Assembly: GCF_016888005.1 (NCBI RefSeq)
Contig: NZ_JAFDVE010000012.1
Span: forward strand, 1 to 64,000
Direction of reading: 5' to 3'
DNA length: 64,000 bases
From: Phycicoccus sp. CSK15P-2
GTDB lineage: Bacteria > Actinomycetota > Actinomycetes > Actinomycetales > Dermatophilaceae
The notes below the pieces were generated by a model, which did no database searches, had not been told where the DNA came from, and saw only the letters and a list, made by a program, of their open reading frames with translations. Shown piece after piece: positions 34,534 to 42,713 of this stretch; the first letter of the stretch is position 1, and each line of letters begins with the position of its first letter. The position numbers and the translations under genes are program-made.

Positions 34534-35577
34534 ATGGAGACGTCACCCGCGCGACTCGTGGTCGCGCCCCCTGTCGATCCTGACGAGCTCGTCGGGCACA
34601 CCCCGCTGGTGCACCTGCGCCGGCTCGCAGCCGACCGGCCGGGTTCGCCGCGGCTGTTCCTGAAGATGGAGGCCGCCAACCCTGGAGGGAGCGCCAAGGA
34701 CCGCCCCGCCGCCCACATGGTGCGCGAAGCCTGGACGGAGGGACTGATCGGACCCGGGAGCACCATCATCGAGTCGAGCTCGGGCAACCTCGGGGTGGCG
34801 CTCGCCCAACAGGCCCGCGCCTACGGTGTCCAATTCATCTGCGTCATCGACCCACGGACCCCCCTCACGACTCGCCGACTGATCGAGGCCTTCGGCGGCG
34901 AGCTGCACGTGGTGTCCGAGCCCGACCCGGCCACGGGAGACTGGCTGGTGGCGCGTATCGAAGCGGTGACGTCGATGATGTCCGCCGTTCCCGGCGCGTG
35001 GTGGCCCAACCAGTACGGGTCCTCGGCCAACGCGACGGCCCACGCCGACGGCACCATGCGCGAGATCCTCGAGACGCTCGACGGGGACCTCGCGGCGCTC
35101 TTCACCGCCACGAGCAGCACCGGCACGCTCGTCGGATGTGGCGACCGGCTGGCGCAGGAGGGCGTCGACGCCGCCCTGTACGCGGTCGATGCCGTCGGCA
35201 GCGTCCTCTTCGACGGCCTGCGTGGAGCGCGCGAGCTTCCCGGTCTGGGCGCCGGGCTCGTGCCGCCACTCGCCGCCCGGGCCGCCCCGCACGACGTCCT
35301 CCGTGTCACCGACCTCGACTGTGTCGTCGGCTGCCGGCGGCTGGTCGAGCGCGAGGCACTCCTGGTGGGCGCCTCGGCGGGCGGCGTCGTCACCGCGGCG
35401 GAGCGGGTCCTGGAGCGGTTCACCCCCGATGACAACGTCGTCCTCATCGCCCACGACGGGGGCGCGCGGTATCTCGACACCGTCTACGACGACACGTGGG
35501 TGCAGGAGCGGCTCGGCTGTGCTCCCCCGCTGCTGGCACAGCTCGTCGCCGACCCGTCGAGTGGCTCGCGTCCATGA
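34534..35577 (+). CDS. SbnA-like PLP-dependent synthase (cysteine synthase fold)
   Basis: The protein has 347 residues from the ATG at 34534 (GGAGG upstream). It is a fold type II PLP enzyme. VGHTPLVHLRRLA opens the domain, the PLP lysine is in NPGGSAKDRPAAH (near 53), the substrate loop is ESSSGNLGVALAQQA and the phosphate loop is SSTGTLVGC. SSSGNLG rather than the TSGNTG of O-acetylserine sulfhydrylase is a mark of SbnA/Y4xP-type enzymes. SbnA joins O-phosphoserine and glutamate to N-(2-amino-2-carboxyethyl)glutamate, the precursor of 2,3-diaminopropionate. No SbnB homologue is near; the next gene, overlapping by 4 nt, may supply the oxidative step. Confidence 0.8.
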   Translation: METSPARLVVAPPVDPDELVGHTPLVHLRRLAADRPGSPRLFLKMEAANPGGSAKDRPAAHMVREAWTEGLIGPGSTIIESSSGNLGVALAQQARAYGVQFICVIDPRTPLTTRRLIEAFGGELHVVSEPDPATGDWLVARIEAVTSMMSAVPGAWWPNQYGSSANATAHADGTMREILETLDGDLAALFTATSSTGTLVGCGDRLAQEGVDAALYAVDAVGSVLFDGLRGARELPGLGAGLVPPLAARAAPHDVLRVTDLDCVVGCRRLVEREALLVGASAGGVVTAAERVLERFTPDDNVVLIAHDGGARYLDTVYDDTWVQERLGCAPPLLAQLVADPSSGSRP

Positions 35578-38564
35578 CCGGGCTCGCGGTGGTGGGGGGA
35601 GGACCGAGAGCACTGTGGGCGCTGGAGCGTCTGGCGTGGTGGGCCCGGCAGTCGGGTGCGCCCCTACCGGACATCGTGGTCTTCACCACGGCCCGACGGT
35701 TGGGAGCGAGTGAGCACTACGACCTCGACCTGCCCTCGTTTCTTCGTCTCAACGTGGCCTCCCGTGCGGTCGACGCGTGGTCCGTGCCTGGCCGTGAGGG
35801 GCGGGGCCCTTCCTTCGACCACTGGCGCGAGGCGCGATGGCCGGGGTCCGGTGACGACCTCTATCCGCCTCGTGCACTGGCTGGCCGCTACCTGGCGGAG
35901 GTCGGGGAGACCGTCCTGGCCGAGCTCGGCGACGCGGTGACCGTTCGCACCGACCCCGTCCGACGGGTCACGGCAGGTGACAGGTGGACGGTCACGGCCG
36001 GGGGTGGGGCGCAGGACTTCGACGACGTGCTGCTGACGACGGGGCACACCGGTGGTTGGACGGGGGCGCTGGAGTCAGGGGTACCGGCGTTCCCACCGGA
36101 ACGGCTGTTGTCGGCGGCCGCGGCGGCGCGCAGGGTGGTGGTCAGGGGCGCCGCGCTCACCGGCATCGACGCCGTCCTGACCCTCACCGAAGGGCAGGGC
36201 GGCCGGTTCGAGGCCGATGGAACGAGCCTGCGCTACGTGCCGTCCGGCCGCGAGCCCCGCATCACCGTGGTCGGTCGCAGCGGGCTGTTGATGGTCCCGA
36301 AGACCGACCCGGCCGTCGTCACCGCCCTCGGCGTGGGAGCCGACGAGATCGACGAGCTCTGCTCGGACGCCGTGGCTCGTGGTGACTGGCCGGCCGCGCT
36401 CACCACGCTTGCTGGGCTGGTGCTGCACCGCTCCCACGCACGGTTCGGATGCGCCGAGCTGCCGCCCGCCCAGCGGGAGCTGCTCGAGCACGCCCGCACG
36501 ATGGGGCCGGCCGCCTGGGAGTGCCCTCCTCCCCCACCTGCCCTGCAGCTGCGTCACGACCTGGAGGTGGCCGCCGGCAGAGCGCCCGGCGACGTGCGCT
36601 GGGCGCTCGGCCACGCCTGGCGCCTGCTCCACCCCCGGCTGGTCGCTCATCAGGCCGACCTCCTGGCCGTCGACCCCTGCTCGACCGGCCCGGTGCTGGG
36701 CTGGCCGGGCTTCCGCGCCTGGTCGCGCTCCGTGGAGCGCTTGGCGTTCGGACCTCCGCCCGTCAACGGCCACAAGCTGCTCGCGCTGCTCGAGGCGGGA
36801 GTGGTCGATGTGGTCGCGGGCGACGCGGCCGCGGTGGCAGAGCAGGTCGCGGCCGACGCCGTGGTCGATGCCGTCCTTGCGCCTCCTGGCCTGGTCGACA
36901 TCGTCGACGGCCTCTGGCGGGAGCTCCTCGCCGATGGCCATGTCAGCACGGCCGAGAGCCGGCGTGGGCTGCGCGTGACACCGGCCGGAGCCTGTCTGGC
37001 CGGGTCGGGCGCGCCCACCCCCGGGCTGTGGGCGTTGGGGCGGGTCGCCGAGGACGTCGTCATCGGCCACGACACCCTGGTGCGGACTCTTCACGACTCG
37101 CCGGACGCGTTCGCGCGCGGCCTGCTCGGGTTGTCGGCGACCGACCTCGGGGACGTGCGGGCGTCGATGGTCGGCGTCACGCCGCTGCCCGCGCGGCTGC
37201 TGCCGTGGCAGCGTGAGACCTTGCGGTCGGCGGACCGACTCTCGCGCCTGCTCGACGAGTACGGGTCTCCGGTCAACCTGCTCGACGCGGCACCCTTGGC
37301 AGGTCACGCCGCTGAGCTCGTGAGTGCCGGGGAAGGGCTCGGGGTCGATGTCCGCGTCTTCTTCGCCCGCAAGGCAAACAAGGCGATCAGCCTGGCCGAG
37401 GCGGCCTTCGCGGCCGGCCACGGCGTGGACGTGTCGAGCGAACGTGAGCTGACACAGCTGCTCGACCGCGGGGCCGACCCGTCCCGGGTCATCCTGACCG
37501 CGGCGGTCAAGCCCCTGTCCCTGTTGCGCGTCGCCGTCGACAACCGGGTGTGCACGTCCCTGGACAACCACGACGAGCTCGTGGCCCTGGGCGCGGCAGG
37601 GGCGGATGGAGAGACCCCGGTCGCCGTCCGGCTCGCTGCGCCCGAACCGTTGCTGCAGTCACGGTTCGGCTTCACCGCTCAGGAGGCCGAGGAGCTCCTT
37701 GCCTCAGGTTTCCGCCATCGCCTCGAAGGCGTCCACTTCCATCTGCACGGCTACGCGGCCTCCGACAGGGCCCTCGCGCTCGACGCCGCGCTCGACGTGG
37801 TGGAGACGGCCCGGCGCGTGGGTCACCGGCCGTCGTTCATCGACATCGGCGGAGGGGTCCCGATGCGCTATCTCGACAGCGCGGAGCCCTGGACGACGTT
37901 CTGGGATGCCCACACGTCGGCGCTGCTGGGTCGAGGGCCCGAGGTCACGTGGCGAAACGACCCTCTGGGACGGCAGGTCGTCGGTGACCAGGTCCACGGC
38001 ACCCCGCCGGTCTACCCGATGTGGCAGGAGCCGGTGCGCGGTGCGTGGCTCGCCCGAGTGCTGACCTCGGCGAGCAGGAAGGGCGGGACCATCGCGTCGA
38101 GGCTCCGCGCCTCGGGCGTTCGACTGCATGTCGAACCCGGCCGTGCCCTGCTCGACGGCTGCGGACTCACGGTGGCCCGCGTCGCCTTCCGCAAGCGCGG
38201 CCGCGACGGTGAATGGCTGATCGGACTCGAGATGAACCGCACGCAGTGTCGCTCTGCTGCGGCCGACTTCCTCCTCGACCCCGTCCTGGTTCCCGTCGGT
38301 GAGGACCGCAGCGAACCAGGGACGGGCTACCTCGTGGGCGCCTACTGCATCGAGGCCGAGCTGCTGACGCTGCGGCGGATGAGCTTCCCGCGCGGAGTGG
38401 CGACCGGCGATCTCGTCGCCTTCGTCAACACCGCCGGCTACCAGATGCACATCCTCGAGAGTGCCTCCCACCAGATCCCGCTGGCCCGCAACCTCGTCCG
38501 ACGGAAGGCCGGCTGGGAGCTGGACCCCATCGACGCGCCGACCCGCCCCTCGACATACCCCTAA
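35574..38564 (+). CDS. Fusion: FAD/NAD(P)-binding oxidoreductase domain + Y4yA/SbnH-type PLP decarboxylase
   Basis: The protein has 996 residues; its start overlaps the SbnA-like stop by 4 nt. Residues 1-500 or so begin LAVVGGGPRALWALERLAWW, a dinucleotide-binding motif of the FAD-NAD(P)-binding (PF13454-like) group, with VLLTTGHTGGW and a second Rossmann-like RVVVRGAALTGIDAVL. Residues about 540-996 are a fold III PLP enzyme related to ornithine/diaminopimelate decarboxylases: YGSPVNLLDAAPL, the PLP lysine in VFFARKANKA (about 598), FHLHGY (about 722), FIDIGGGVPMRY, HVEPGRALLDGCG and the Cys of GAYCIEAELL. It resembles SbnH and rhizobial Y4yA. The joined enzyme might cleave the SbnA product oxidatively and then decarboxylate it. 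No siderophore synthetase is near, so the end product is unknown. Confidence 0.78.
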   Translation: MTGLAVVGGGPRALWALERLAWWARQSGAPLPDIVVFTTARRLGASEHYDLDLPSFLRLNVASRAVDAWSVPGREGRGPSFDHWREARWPGSGDDLYPPRALAGRYLAEVGETVLAELGDAVTVRTDPVRRVTAGDRWTVTAGGGAQDFDDVLLTTGHTGGWTGALESGVPAFPPERLLSAAAAARRVVVRGAALTGIDAVLTLTEGQGGRFEADGTSLRYVPSGREPRITVVGRSGLLMVPKTDPAVVTALGVGADEIDELCSDAVARGDWPAALTTLAGLVLHRSHARFGCAELPPAQRELLEHARTMGPAAWECPPPPPALQLRHDLEVAAGRAPGDVRWALGHAWRLLHPRLVAHQADLLAVDPCSTGPVLGWPGFRAWSRSVERLAFGPPPVNGHKLLALLEAGVVDVVAGDAAAVAEQVAADAVVDAVLAPPGLVDIVDGLWRELLADGHVSTAESRRGLRVTPAGACLAGSGAPTPGLWALGRVAEDVVIGHDTLVRTLHDSPDAFARGLLGLSATDLGDVRASMVGVTPLPARLLPWQRETLRSADRLSRLLDEYGSPVNLLDAAPLAGHAAELVSAGEGLGVDVRVFFARKANKAISLAEAAFAAGHGVDVSSERELTQLLDRGADPSRVILTAAVKPLSLLRVAVDNRVCTSLDNHDELVALGAAGADGETPVAVRLAAPEPLLQSRFGFTAQEAEELLASGFRHRLEGVHFHLHGYAASDRALALDAALDVVETARRVGHRPSFIDIGGGVPMRYLDSAEPWTTFWDAHTSALLGRGPEVTWRNDPLGRQVVGDQVHGTPPVYPMWQEPVRGAWLARVLTSASRKGGTIASRLRASGVRLHVEPGRALLDGCGLTVARVAFRKRGRDGEWLIGLEMNRTQCRSAAADFLLDPVLVPVGEDRSEPGTGYLVGAYCIEAELLTLRRMSFPRGVATGDLVAFVNTAGYQMHILESASHQIPLARNLVRRKAGWELDPIDAPTRPSTYP

Positions 38565-38755
38565 CCGCGCGCCTGCCGCAGCCAAGCACGCCGTGGCGGG
38601 CTCGACCCACGCTGGCGCAAAGCATCCTGTTCCGCACCGACAACGACGGAGTCCACCTGAACTGACCCGCACCGATCGACCTCCTAGCACCCGCGACGAC
38701 CAGGACAAATGGCTCGGCTCGGGACGTTGCGAGGCCCACAAGATGTGCGGCCATC

Positions 38756-38761
38756 TAGTCT
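38756..38761 (+). promoter_or_regulatory. -10 box, leaderless start of small membrane protein
   Basis: TAGTCT ends 6 nt before the ATG at 38768. Confidence 0.45.
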
Positions 38762-38767
38762 CCCGCC

Positions 38768-39064
38768 ATGGAGGATGTCGGGGTCAGGTTCTACGTCAAC
38801 TGGCTCGCTGTGCCGTTCTTCTTCGTCCCGGCGTTGGCCATCGCGCTCTACGCCGCGCATGCCTCCGGCGGATGGAAGCGGCCCTGGATCGGCGTGCGGC
38901 CCGTGCGGTGGTTCCTCCTGCTGTTCCTCCTGCCTCCGCTCGGCTATCTCCTCCTCGCCACAAACCTCGTCGTCCATCGCCGCACACCCGGCGCGATCAC
39001 CGGCAGGAAAGGCGCGTCGTCGGTGCATCCCGCTGCCAGCCGAGCTCCACGACCCAACCGTTGA
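38768..39064 (+). CDS. Small membrane protein, two TM helices
   Basis: The protein has 98 residues. Helices are NWLAVPFFFVPALAIALYAA (about 11-30) and FLLLFLLPPLGYLLLATNLV (about 48-67), joined by a basic loop with WKRPW. The C-terminal 30 residues are polar and basic. No ribosome site is seen, but a TAGTCT box is at leaderless spacing. The hydrophobic pattern is too regular for a chance frame in GC-rich DNA. No family or function is recognised. Confidence 0.6.
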   Translation: MEDVGVRFYVNWLAVPFFFVPALAIALYAAHASGGWKRPWIGVRPVRWFLLLFLLPPLGYLLLATNLVVHRRTPGAITGRKGASSVHPAASRAPRPNR

Positions 39065-39236
39065 CTGCAGGTGTCGCGAGGTTTCCTCGTCGGAGCGGTG
39101 TTCCTCGGAGTGAGTGATCGAAGCGCCCACGTCAGGCCCGAGCCGCCGAGAACCATTCGTCATCGACGTCCGGGGCGGCCGTCCACGCAACCTACTCCCC
39201 CACCGCGCCGCTAGGACCGGCCCTCAGGCGCCCGGC

Positions 39237-39259
39237 TCGCGGCGAAGAGGGGCAGGTGC
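39237..39259 (+). repeat. 23-bp direct repeat, left copy (flanks vapBC)
   Basis: Bases 39237-39259 match 40173-40195 at 21 of 23 positions (core GCGGCGAAGAGGGGCA). The two copies lie 936 bp apart on either side of the VapBC-type pair. Confidence 0.6.
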
Positions 39260-39263
39260 CCCT
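39248..39263 (-). terminator. Hairpin after vapC
   Basis: AGGGGCA and TGCCCCT form a perfect 7-bp stem around GG, 7 nt after the toxin stop codon. There is no T-run. Confidence 0.45.
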
Positions 39264-39270
39264 GCCGCGC

Positions 39271-39675
39271 TCAGAGCGTGAGTCGTTCGACGGGTTGGCC
39301 GGTGATGCCGGCGATGAGGTCGAAGTCCTTGTCGAGGTGGAGCACGGTGAGCCCGGCCAGCTCCGCGACGGCGGCGATGACGAGGTCCGGGATCGACGGC
39401 GCGCGGTGCTGCCCCTGCGCCGCCAGCAGTAGCTGTACTTCGAGCGCGCGGTCCTCGGTCGCCGGGGTCAGGTACTCCACGGGCATCGCCGACAACGGGG
39501 ACCGGGCGAACAGGGCGCGGGCATCCTGACCGCTGCGGGCGGAGTAGCCGACCTCCAAACGGGTCACGGTCGCGATACGCACCAGACCCCGCCCGATCCG
39601 CCCAGCCCAGTCTTCCGCGTCCGGGCTGTCACCCAGCCGGACCAAGGCTGACTTGTCGACCAGCCACTCGGTCAC
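39271..39675 (-). CDS. vapC: PIN-domain toxin, VapC-like
   Basis: The protein has 134 residues from the GTG at 39675 that overlaps the antitoxin stop (GTGA); GTG 39681 is an alternative. PIN acidic residues are visible: Asp in [11 protein letters not shown], Glu in [10 protein letters not shown], Asp in [12 protein letters not shown] and Asp in [12 protein letters not shown]. They would bind Mg2+ and cut RNA. It is coupled to the VapB-like gene and is inhibited by it. Confidence 0.9.
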   Translation of the reverse strand: MTEWLVDKSALVRLGDSPDAEDWAGRIGRGLVRIATVTRLEVGYSARSGQDARALFARSPLSAMPVEYLTPATEDRALEVQLLLAAQGQHRAPSIPDLVIAAVAELAGLTVLHLDKDFDLIAGITGQPVERLTL

Positions 39676-39893
39676 TGCCACGCAGCGCCCATCACCTGAG
39701 GATCATCGAGGTCGCCAGCGAGGTCGGCGAAGGCGCGTAGGTCGGACCCGCAGACCGTGCCATCCGAGGTCGCCGCATCGGCGGCCAGGCGTCGGCGGAT
39801 GTACTCCACCCGCGACAGGCCCAACCGCGCGGCGTGGGCGTCGACTCCGGCCAGCACTGCTTCGGGGACGTCACGGATCAGGACGTCAGCCAT
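39672..39893 (-). CDS. vapB: VapB-like antitoxin
   Basis: The protein has 73 residues from the ATG at 39893 with GGAGGTGG upstream. [20 protein letters not shown] followed by [20 protein letters not shown] is a ribbon-helix-helix unit. The C-terminal part, [22 protein letters not shown], is acidic with a terminal Trp, as in antitoxins that plug the VapC active site. A GATATC-N4-GATATC site lies just upstream, consistent with autoregulation. Confidence 0.85.
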   Translation of the reverse strand: MADVLIRDVPEAVLAGVDAHAARLGLSRVEYIRRRLAADAATSDGTVCGSDLRAFADLAGDLDDPQVMGAAWQ

Positions 39894-39906
39894 GCGAACC
39901 ACCTCC

Positions 39907-39922
39907 GATATCTCATGATATC
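39907..39922. promoter_or_regulatory. vapBC operator
   Basis: GATATC-TCAT-GATATC: two 6-bp palindromes form a larger inverted repeat, 14 nt before the antitoxin ATG. The minus strand reads TATCAT here, a likely -10 box. Confidence 0.6.
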
Positions 39923-40223
39923 AGCGGTAGAGGCCCCCTCCGAGTCCAGGCCTTCGACCAGGCATTGCGTGGCCGCGTCAATCAGTTGCTTCGGGCCGCT
40001 CCGATCGGGCCCGGTGTGCCAGCGCGAGGCCGCGTCATACAGGCGATGTTCTGGGAGGCGTAGTCGAACTGCACGCCAGAATCATCTACGACAACCGGCT
40101 CACACTCGACAGACCTGACGTCTCGACGCTCGATCCCGAGGCGCCCACGCATGACGGACGCATCCGAGCGTCTTGCGGCGAAGAGGGGCACGTGCTTGGC
40201 GCCACGACCAAAGGTCGGCAAGG
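39923..40223. other. Intergenic stretch between two toxin-antitoxin pairs
   Basis: It contains the second 23-bp direct repeat (40173-40195) and no supported gene. A plus-strand frame ending RVIQAMFWEA at about 40063 has no start signal or family match. Confidence 0.4.
40173..40195 (+). repeat. 23-bp direct repeat, right copy (flanks vapBC)
   Basis: This copy matches 39237-39259 with 2 differences, in the same orientation. Confidence 0.6.
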
Positions 40224-40232
40224 TGCTAGCAT
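40224..40232 (+). promoter_or_regulatory. Promoter/operator of the FitAB-like pair
   Basis: TGCTAGCA (40224-40231) is a perfect palindrome and overlaps a -10 box TAGCAT (40227-40232), 25 nt before the antitoxin ATG. Confidence 0.5.
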
Positions 40233-40257
40233 TGCTGTCAGTGGAAGGAGGTCGGCG

Positions 40258-40488
40258 ATGAGCACCTTGACGATCCGGCAGCTCGACGAGCGCACTCACG
40301 CCCGGCTCCGAGGACGCGCAGCAGAGCACGGTCGCTCGGTCGAGGCGGAGGTCCGGTCGATCCTCGACGCGGCGGTCAACGTCCCGGATCGCAACTTCCT
40401 GCTGTCCCTGCACACAGTGATGGCGGAGGCCGGTGGCCTCGAGGTCCCGCCCCGGACAGACCAGCCCCGGCCGGTGGACCTTTCGTGA
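40258..40488 (+). CDS. FitA-like ribbon-helix-helix antitoxin
   Basis: The protein has 76 residues from the ATG at 40258 with AAGGAGG 8 nt upstream. MSTLTIRQLDERTHARLRGR and AAEHGRSVEAEVRSILDAAV are typical of FitA/VapB antitoxins of the Arc fold, and VPPRTDQPRPVDLS is a toxin-binding tail. The stop overlaps the toxin start (GTGA). It controls its own operon, most likely at the TGCTAGCA site. Confidence 0.88.
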   Translation: MSTLTIRQLDERTHARLRGRAAEHGRSVEAEVRSILDAAVNVPDRNFLLSLHTVMAEAGGLEVPPRTDQPRPVDLS

Positions 40489-40904
40489 TCATCGCTGACA
40501 CCAACGTGGTGTCGGAGTTCATGAGAGATGCCCCGGACCCGGGCGTCTTGGTCTGGGCAGGCTCCATCGCACCTGCCGATCTGTCGATCTGCGTGGTCAC
40601 CGTTGAGGAGATCGAGCGCGGCCTCGGGCGCTTGCCCGTGGGCCGCAGACGTCGGGACCTCGAGAATCGCTGGACCACGCTGGTGGAGGCCTTCGCAGAC
40701 GCCGTGGTGATCTACGACCTGCCAGCAGCCCGACAGACCGCCTCGATCCTGGTAGCCGCCCAAGCGGCGGGCCGACGCATGTCCCTAGCCGACGCTCAGA
40801 TCGCCGGTATCTGCATCGCCGGCGGCCACGAACTGGCCACCCGCAACACCGACGACTTCTCCACCACCGCCGGGTTGTCCCTCATCAACCCCTTCGAGCA
40901 TTAA
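40485..40904 (+). CDS. FitB-like PIN-domain toxin
   Basis: The protein has 139 residues. Acidic PIN residues are Asp5 in MIIADTNVVSEFMR, Glu in VTVEEIERGLGRL, Asp in SLADAQIAGICIA and Asp in ATRNTDDFSTTAGL. TNVVSE with ATRNTDDF--T-GL--INPF is the FitB signature. It is an Mg2+-dependent RNase held inactive by the preceding antitoxin. It is distinct from the VapC-like toxin 0.8 kb to the left. Confidence 0.9.
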   Translation: MIIADTNVVSEFMRDAPDPGVLVWAGSIAPADLSICVVTVEEIERGLGRLPVGRRRRDLENRWTTLVEAFADAVVIYDLPAARQTASILVAAQAAGRRMSLADAQIAGICIAGGHELATRNTDDFSTTAGLSLINPFEH

Positions 40905-40982
40905 CACCTCTGAGCGCGGTCGGCAGGCGGCGATGTGGGCTACCCGTCGAATCCGCCTGTTTCCGACTGGCAAACTCGGCCG

Positions 40983-41297
40983 ATGGAGTCGAGCGGCTGG
41001 GTGGCAGTTCGGTGTGTCTTTGAGTCCGAGGTTGACGGAACGCGGACCTTCGAAGAGCGTGTGACGATCTGGCGAGTGCCCGATGTCGCGGCTGGAATCC
41101 AGCTCGCTGAGAACGAAGCCTTGGAGTACGCGGAGATGGTCGACGCGAGCTACACCGGTCTCGCGCAGGGCTACGTGCTGGGCGACCCTATCGACCATGG
41201 TGCCGAGGTATTCAGTCTGATGCGAGATAGCGACCTTGCCACTGAGCAGTACCTCGACCGCTACTTCGACACGGGTGCAGAGCGCCAGAGCCGATGA
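40983..41297 (+). CDS. DUF4288-like protein
   Basis: The protein has 104 residues from the ATG at 40983. WVAVRCVFESEVDGTRTFEE, ERVTIWRVPDVAAGIQLAEN, and DLATEQYLDRYFDTGAERQ match the DUF4288 layout (W-A-R--FE, E-R---W-A---A---AE-EA, YLD-YF-TG-E). Soluble, role unknown. Similar proteins are often scattered as single genes in accessory DNA. Confidence 0.75.
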   Translation: MESSGWVAVRCVFESEVDGTRTFEERVTIWRVPDVAAGIQLAENEALEYAEMVDASYTGLAQGYVLGDPIDHGAEVFSLMRDSDLATEQYLDRYFDTGAERQSR

Positions 41298-41357
41298 CCG
41301 CGTGAACTCGCGGCGGTGTGACGCTGTTCGGCCTCCGGACGTTGCAGTCAGGCGCCT

Positions 41358-41594
41358 CTACTCGACCCGCGCCAGTCGGCTCCTCGCGCTGCGAACAAGG
41401 TCCACGTACCGAGGGTCGAACGGCTCACGCAGTTCGCGTTCCAAGAGCGCTGACAACGCCCACAGGGCAACCTGTTCCGACCGGTGCTCGGGCTCGGTGA
41501 CCCTGTTCGCGTCCTCCCAACGGTGGAGAAGAGCGAACAAGACCAACGCCTCGTCCGATGTCAGTGAGATCGTCACGCCGCCGGACTCCGCCAT
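41358..41594 (-). CDS. Hypothetical protein, 78 residues
   Basis: The ATG at 41594 is preceded by in-frame ATG 41603; GGCAGGATG lies upstream of both. MAESGGVTISLTSDEALVLF, ALLHRWEDANRVTEPEHRSE and QVALWALSALLERELREPFD form an amphipathic helical protein with several Trp. It resembles short uncharacterised actinobacterial proteins. No function assigned. Confidence 0.55.
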   Translation of the reverse strand: MAESGGVTISLTSDEALVLFALLHRWEDANRVTEPEHRSEQVALWALSALLERELREPFDPRYVDLVRSARSRLARVE

Positions 41595-41662
41595 GGCACG
41601 CATCCTGCCCGAGAGCGCTCGGTACTGCCGCGGCTCGGTAGGTCGACAGGCGGCGAAAGGGG

Positions 41663-42442
41663 CTAGTGTTCCGTCGCGCGCGAAGCCAACGCATCGATCC
41701 AGGTCGCAAGGTCGATGCAGGCCGCGGCGAGAACGTGGTCCCACGTGGGACTCGCGATGGCGAACTCCCAAGAGCGCGAGTTGTCCATTGCCTCCAGGTC
41801 GCCCACAGTGCAGTGGGTCGGCGTGAGGTGGTCTTCCTGGGGACGCCCGGTGTTGGACGCGGTCAAGCTGGCTCGCGGGCATTCCGCTGCGACGATGCTC
41901 ACGCGTGGTCCGAAAACCGAGACCACGACTTCCACGACCAGCAGTCTCGACTCATCGCCGTGGCGCCACTCGTGAGACAGGCCGTCATGGAGCTGACGTA
42001 GGGCCGGGGGGCCGAACACCGCGCTGGTGGCGGTCAATGTTGCTCCCAGTTGGGCGGACACAGCCTCGAACACTCTCTGCAATCGTTCGGCGAGGTCGGA
42101 ATCAAGTGGTGGTTCCTCGAAGGTCTCCTCGACGTCCGTCCACTGCGAGAGCACGGCGTACGACACGGGGTCGACCACTGTGCTGCCCTCAGGGCGATAG
42201 CTGACGCAGTACTCGGCGACGTGGCGGATGTGCTCAGGCGGCGCGGTAACCAGAACCGCCCGGCCCGCGATGACATCGACATCCGTGACATGGCGGACCT
42301 TCGAGACATCTGCCGCGAACTCTGCCATCTCGGCTCGGATGCTTTCAGAAGACGCCACATCATCCACGGTCGCGAGCGCAGTCGGCACCTCGCCTTCGCC
42401 GAGCACGCTGTCGAAGATGAGGACCTGCATCTCGTGCGACAC
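41663..42442 (-). CDS. Hypothetical protein, 259 residues
   Basis: The GTG start at 42442 has AAGGGGA 6 nt upstream. The protein is acidic and soluble. The first 100 residues (VLIFDSVLGEGEVPTALATV, RHVTDVDVIAGRAVLVTAPP) look like an alpha/beta domain. The C-terminal part has WRHGDESRLLVVEVVVSVFG and a Trp-rich end (DNSRSWEFAIASPTWDHVLA). No family is recognised. Codon-position GC bias supports coding on this strand. Confidence 0.55.
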   Translation of the reverse strand: MSHEMQVLIFDSVLGEGEVPTALATVDDVASSESIRAEMAEFAADVSKVRHVTDVDVIAGRAVLVTAPPEHIRHVAEYCVSYRPEGSTVVDPVSYAVLSQWTDVEETFEEPPLDSDLAERLQRVFEAVSAQLGATLTATSAVFGPPALRQLHDGLSHEWRHGDESRLLVVEVVVSVFGPRVSIVAAECPRASLTASNTGRPQEDHLTPTHCTVGDLEAMDNSRSWEFAIASPTWDHVLAAACIDLATWIDALASRATEH

Positions 42443-42713
42443 GGCACATCCCCTTTCGGTTCAAGACCACCATGATGACGGCCCACCCACCAACGCCCGT
42501 TCTCATCCGACGAAGTCCCACGGAATCGGAGCACGGCGCTTCGCGGCGGAGTGACGCATGTTGAAGCCGTGCGCTCACGACGACGCTCGAGAATGGTGTT
42601 GCCAGCACAGGGGATGTTGGGAAGGCTCGCGCGGTGAGAATCGTCCAACCCTCCCGCCGGCAGCTGAAGTCCGCGGCAGCCCTGCGCGGCCCGGGATCGA
42701 TGGGGGCGCCGCG
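42443..42713. other. Boundary between accessory DNA and the cobalamin locus
   Basis: This is a 271-bp stretch between a hypothetical gene start and the end of bluB-cobT. No gene, repeat or terminator is convincing here. Confidence 0.35.

Noticed and set aside
39653-40063. Plus-strand frame ending RVIQAMFWEA between the two toxin-antitoxin pairs
   Set aside because: It overlaps vapB on the other strand, has no ribosome site and no recognised family.
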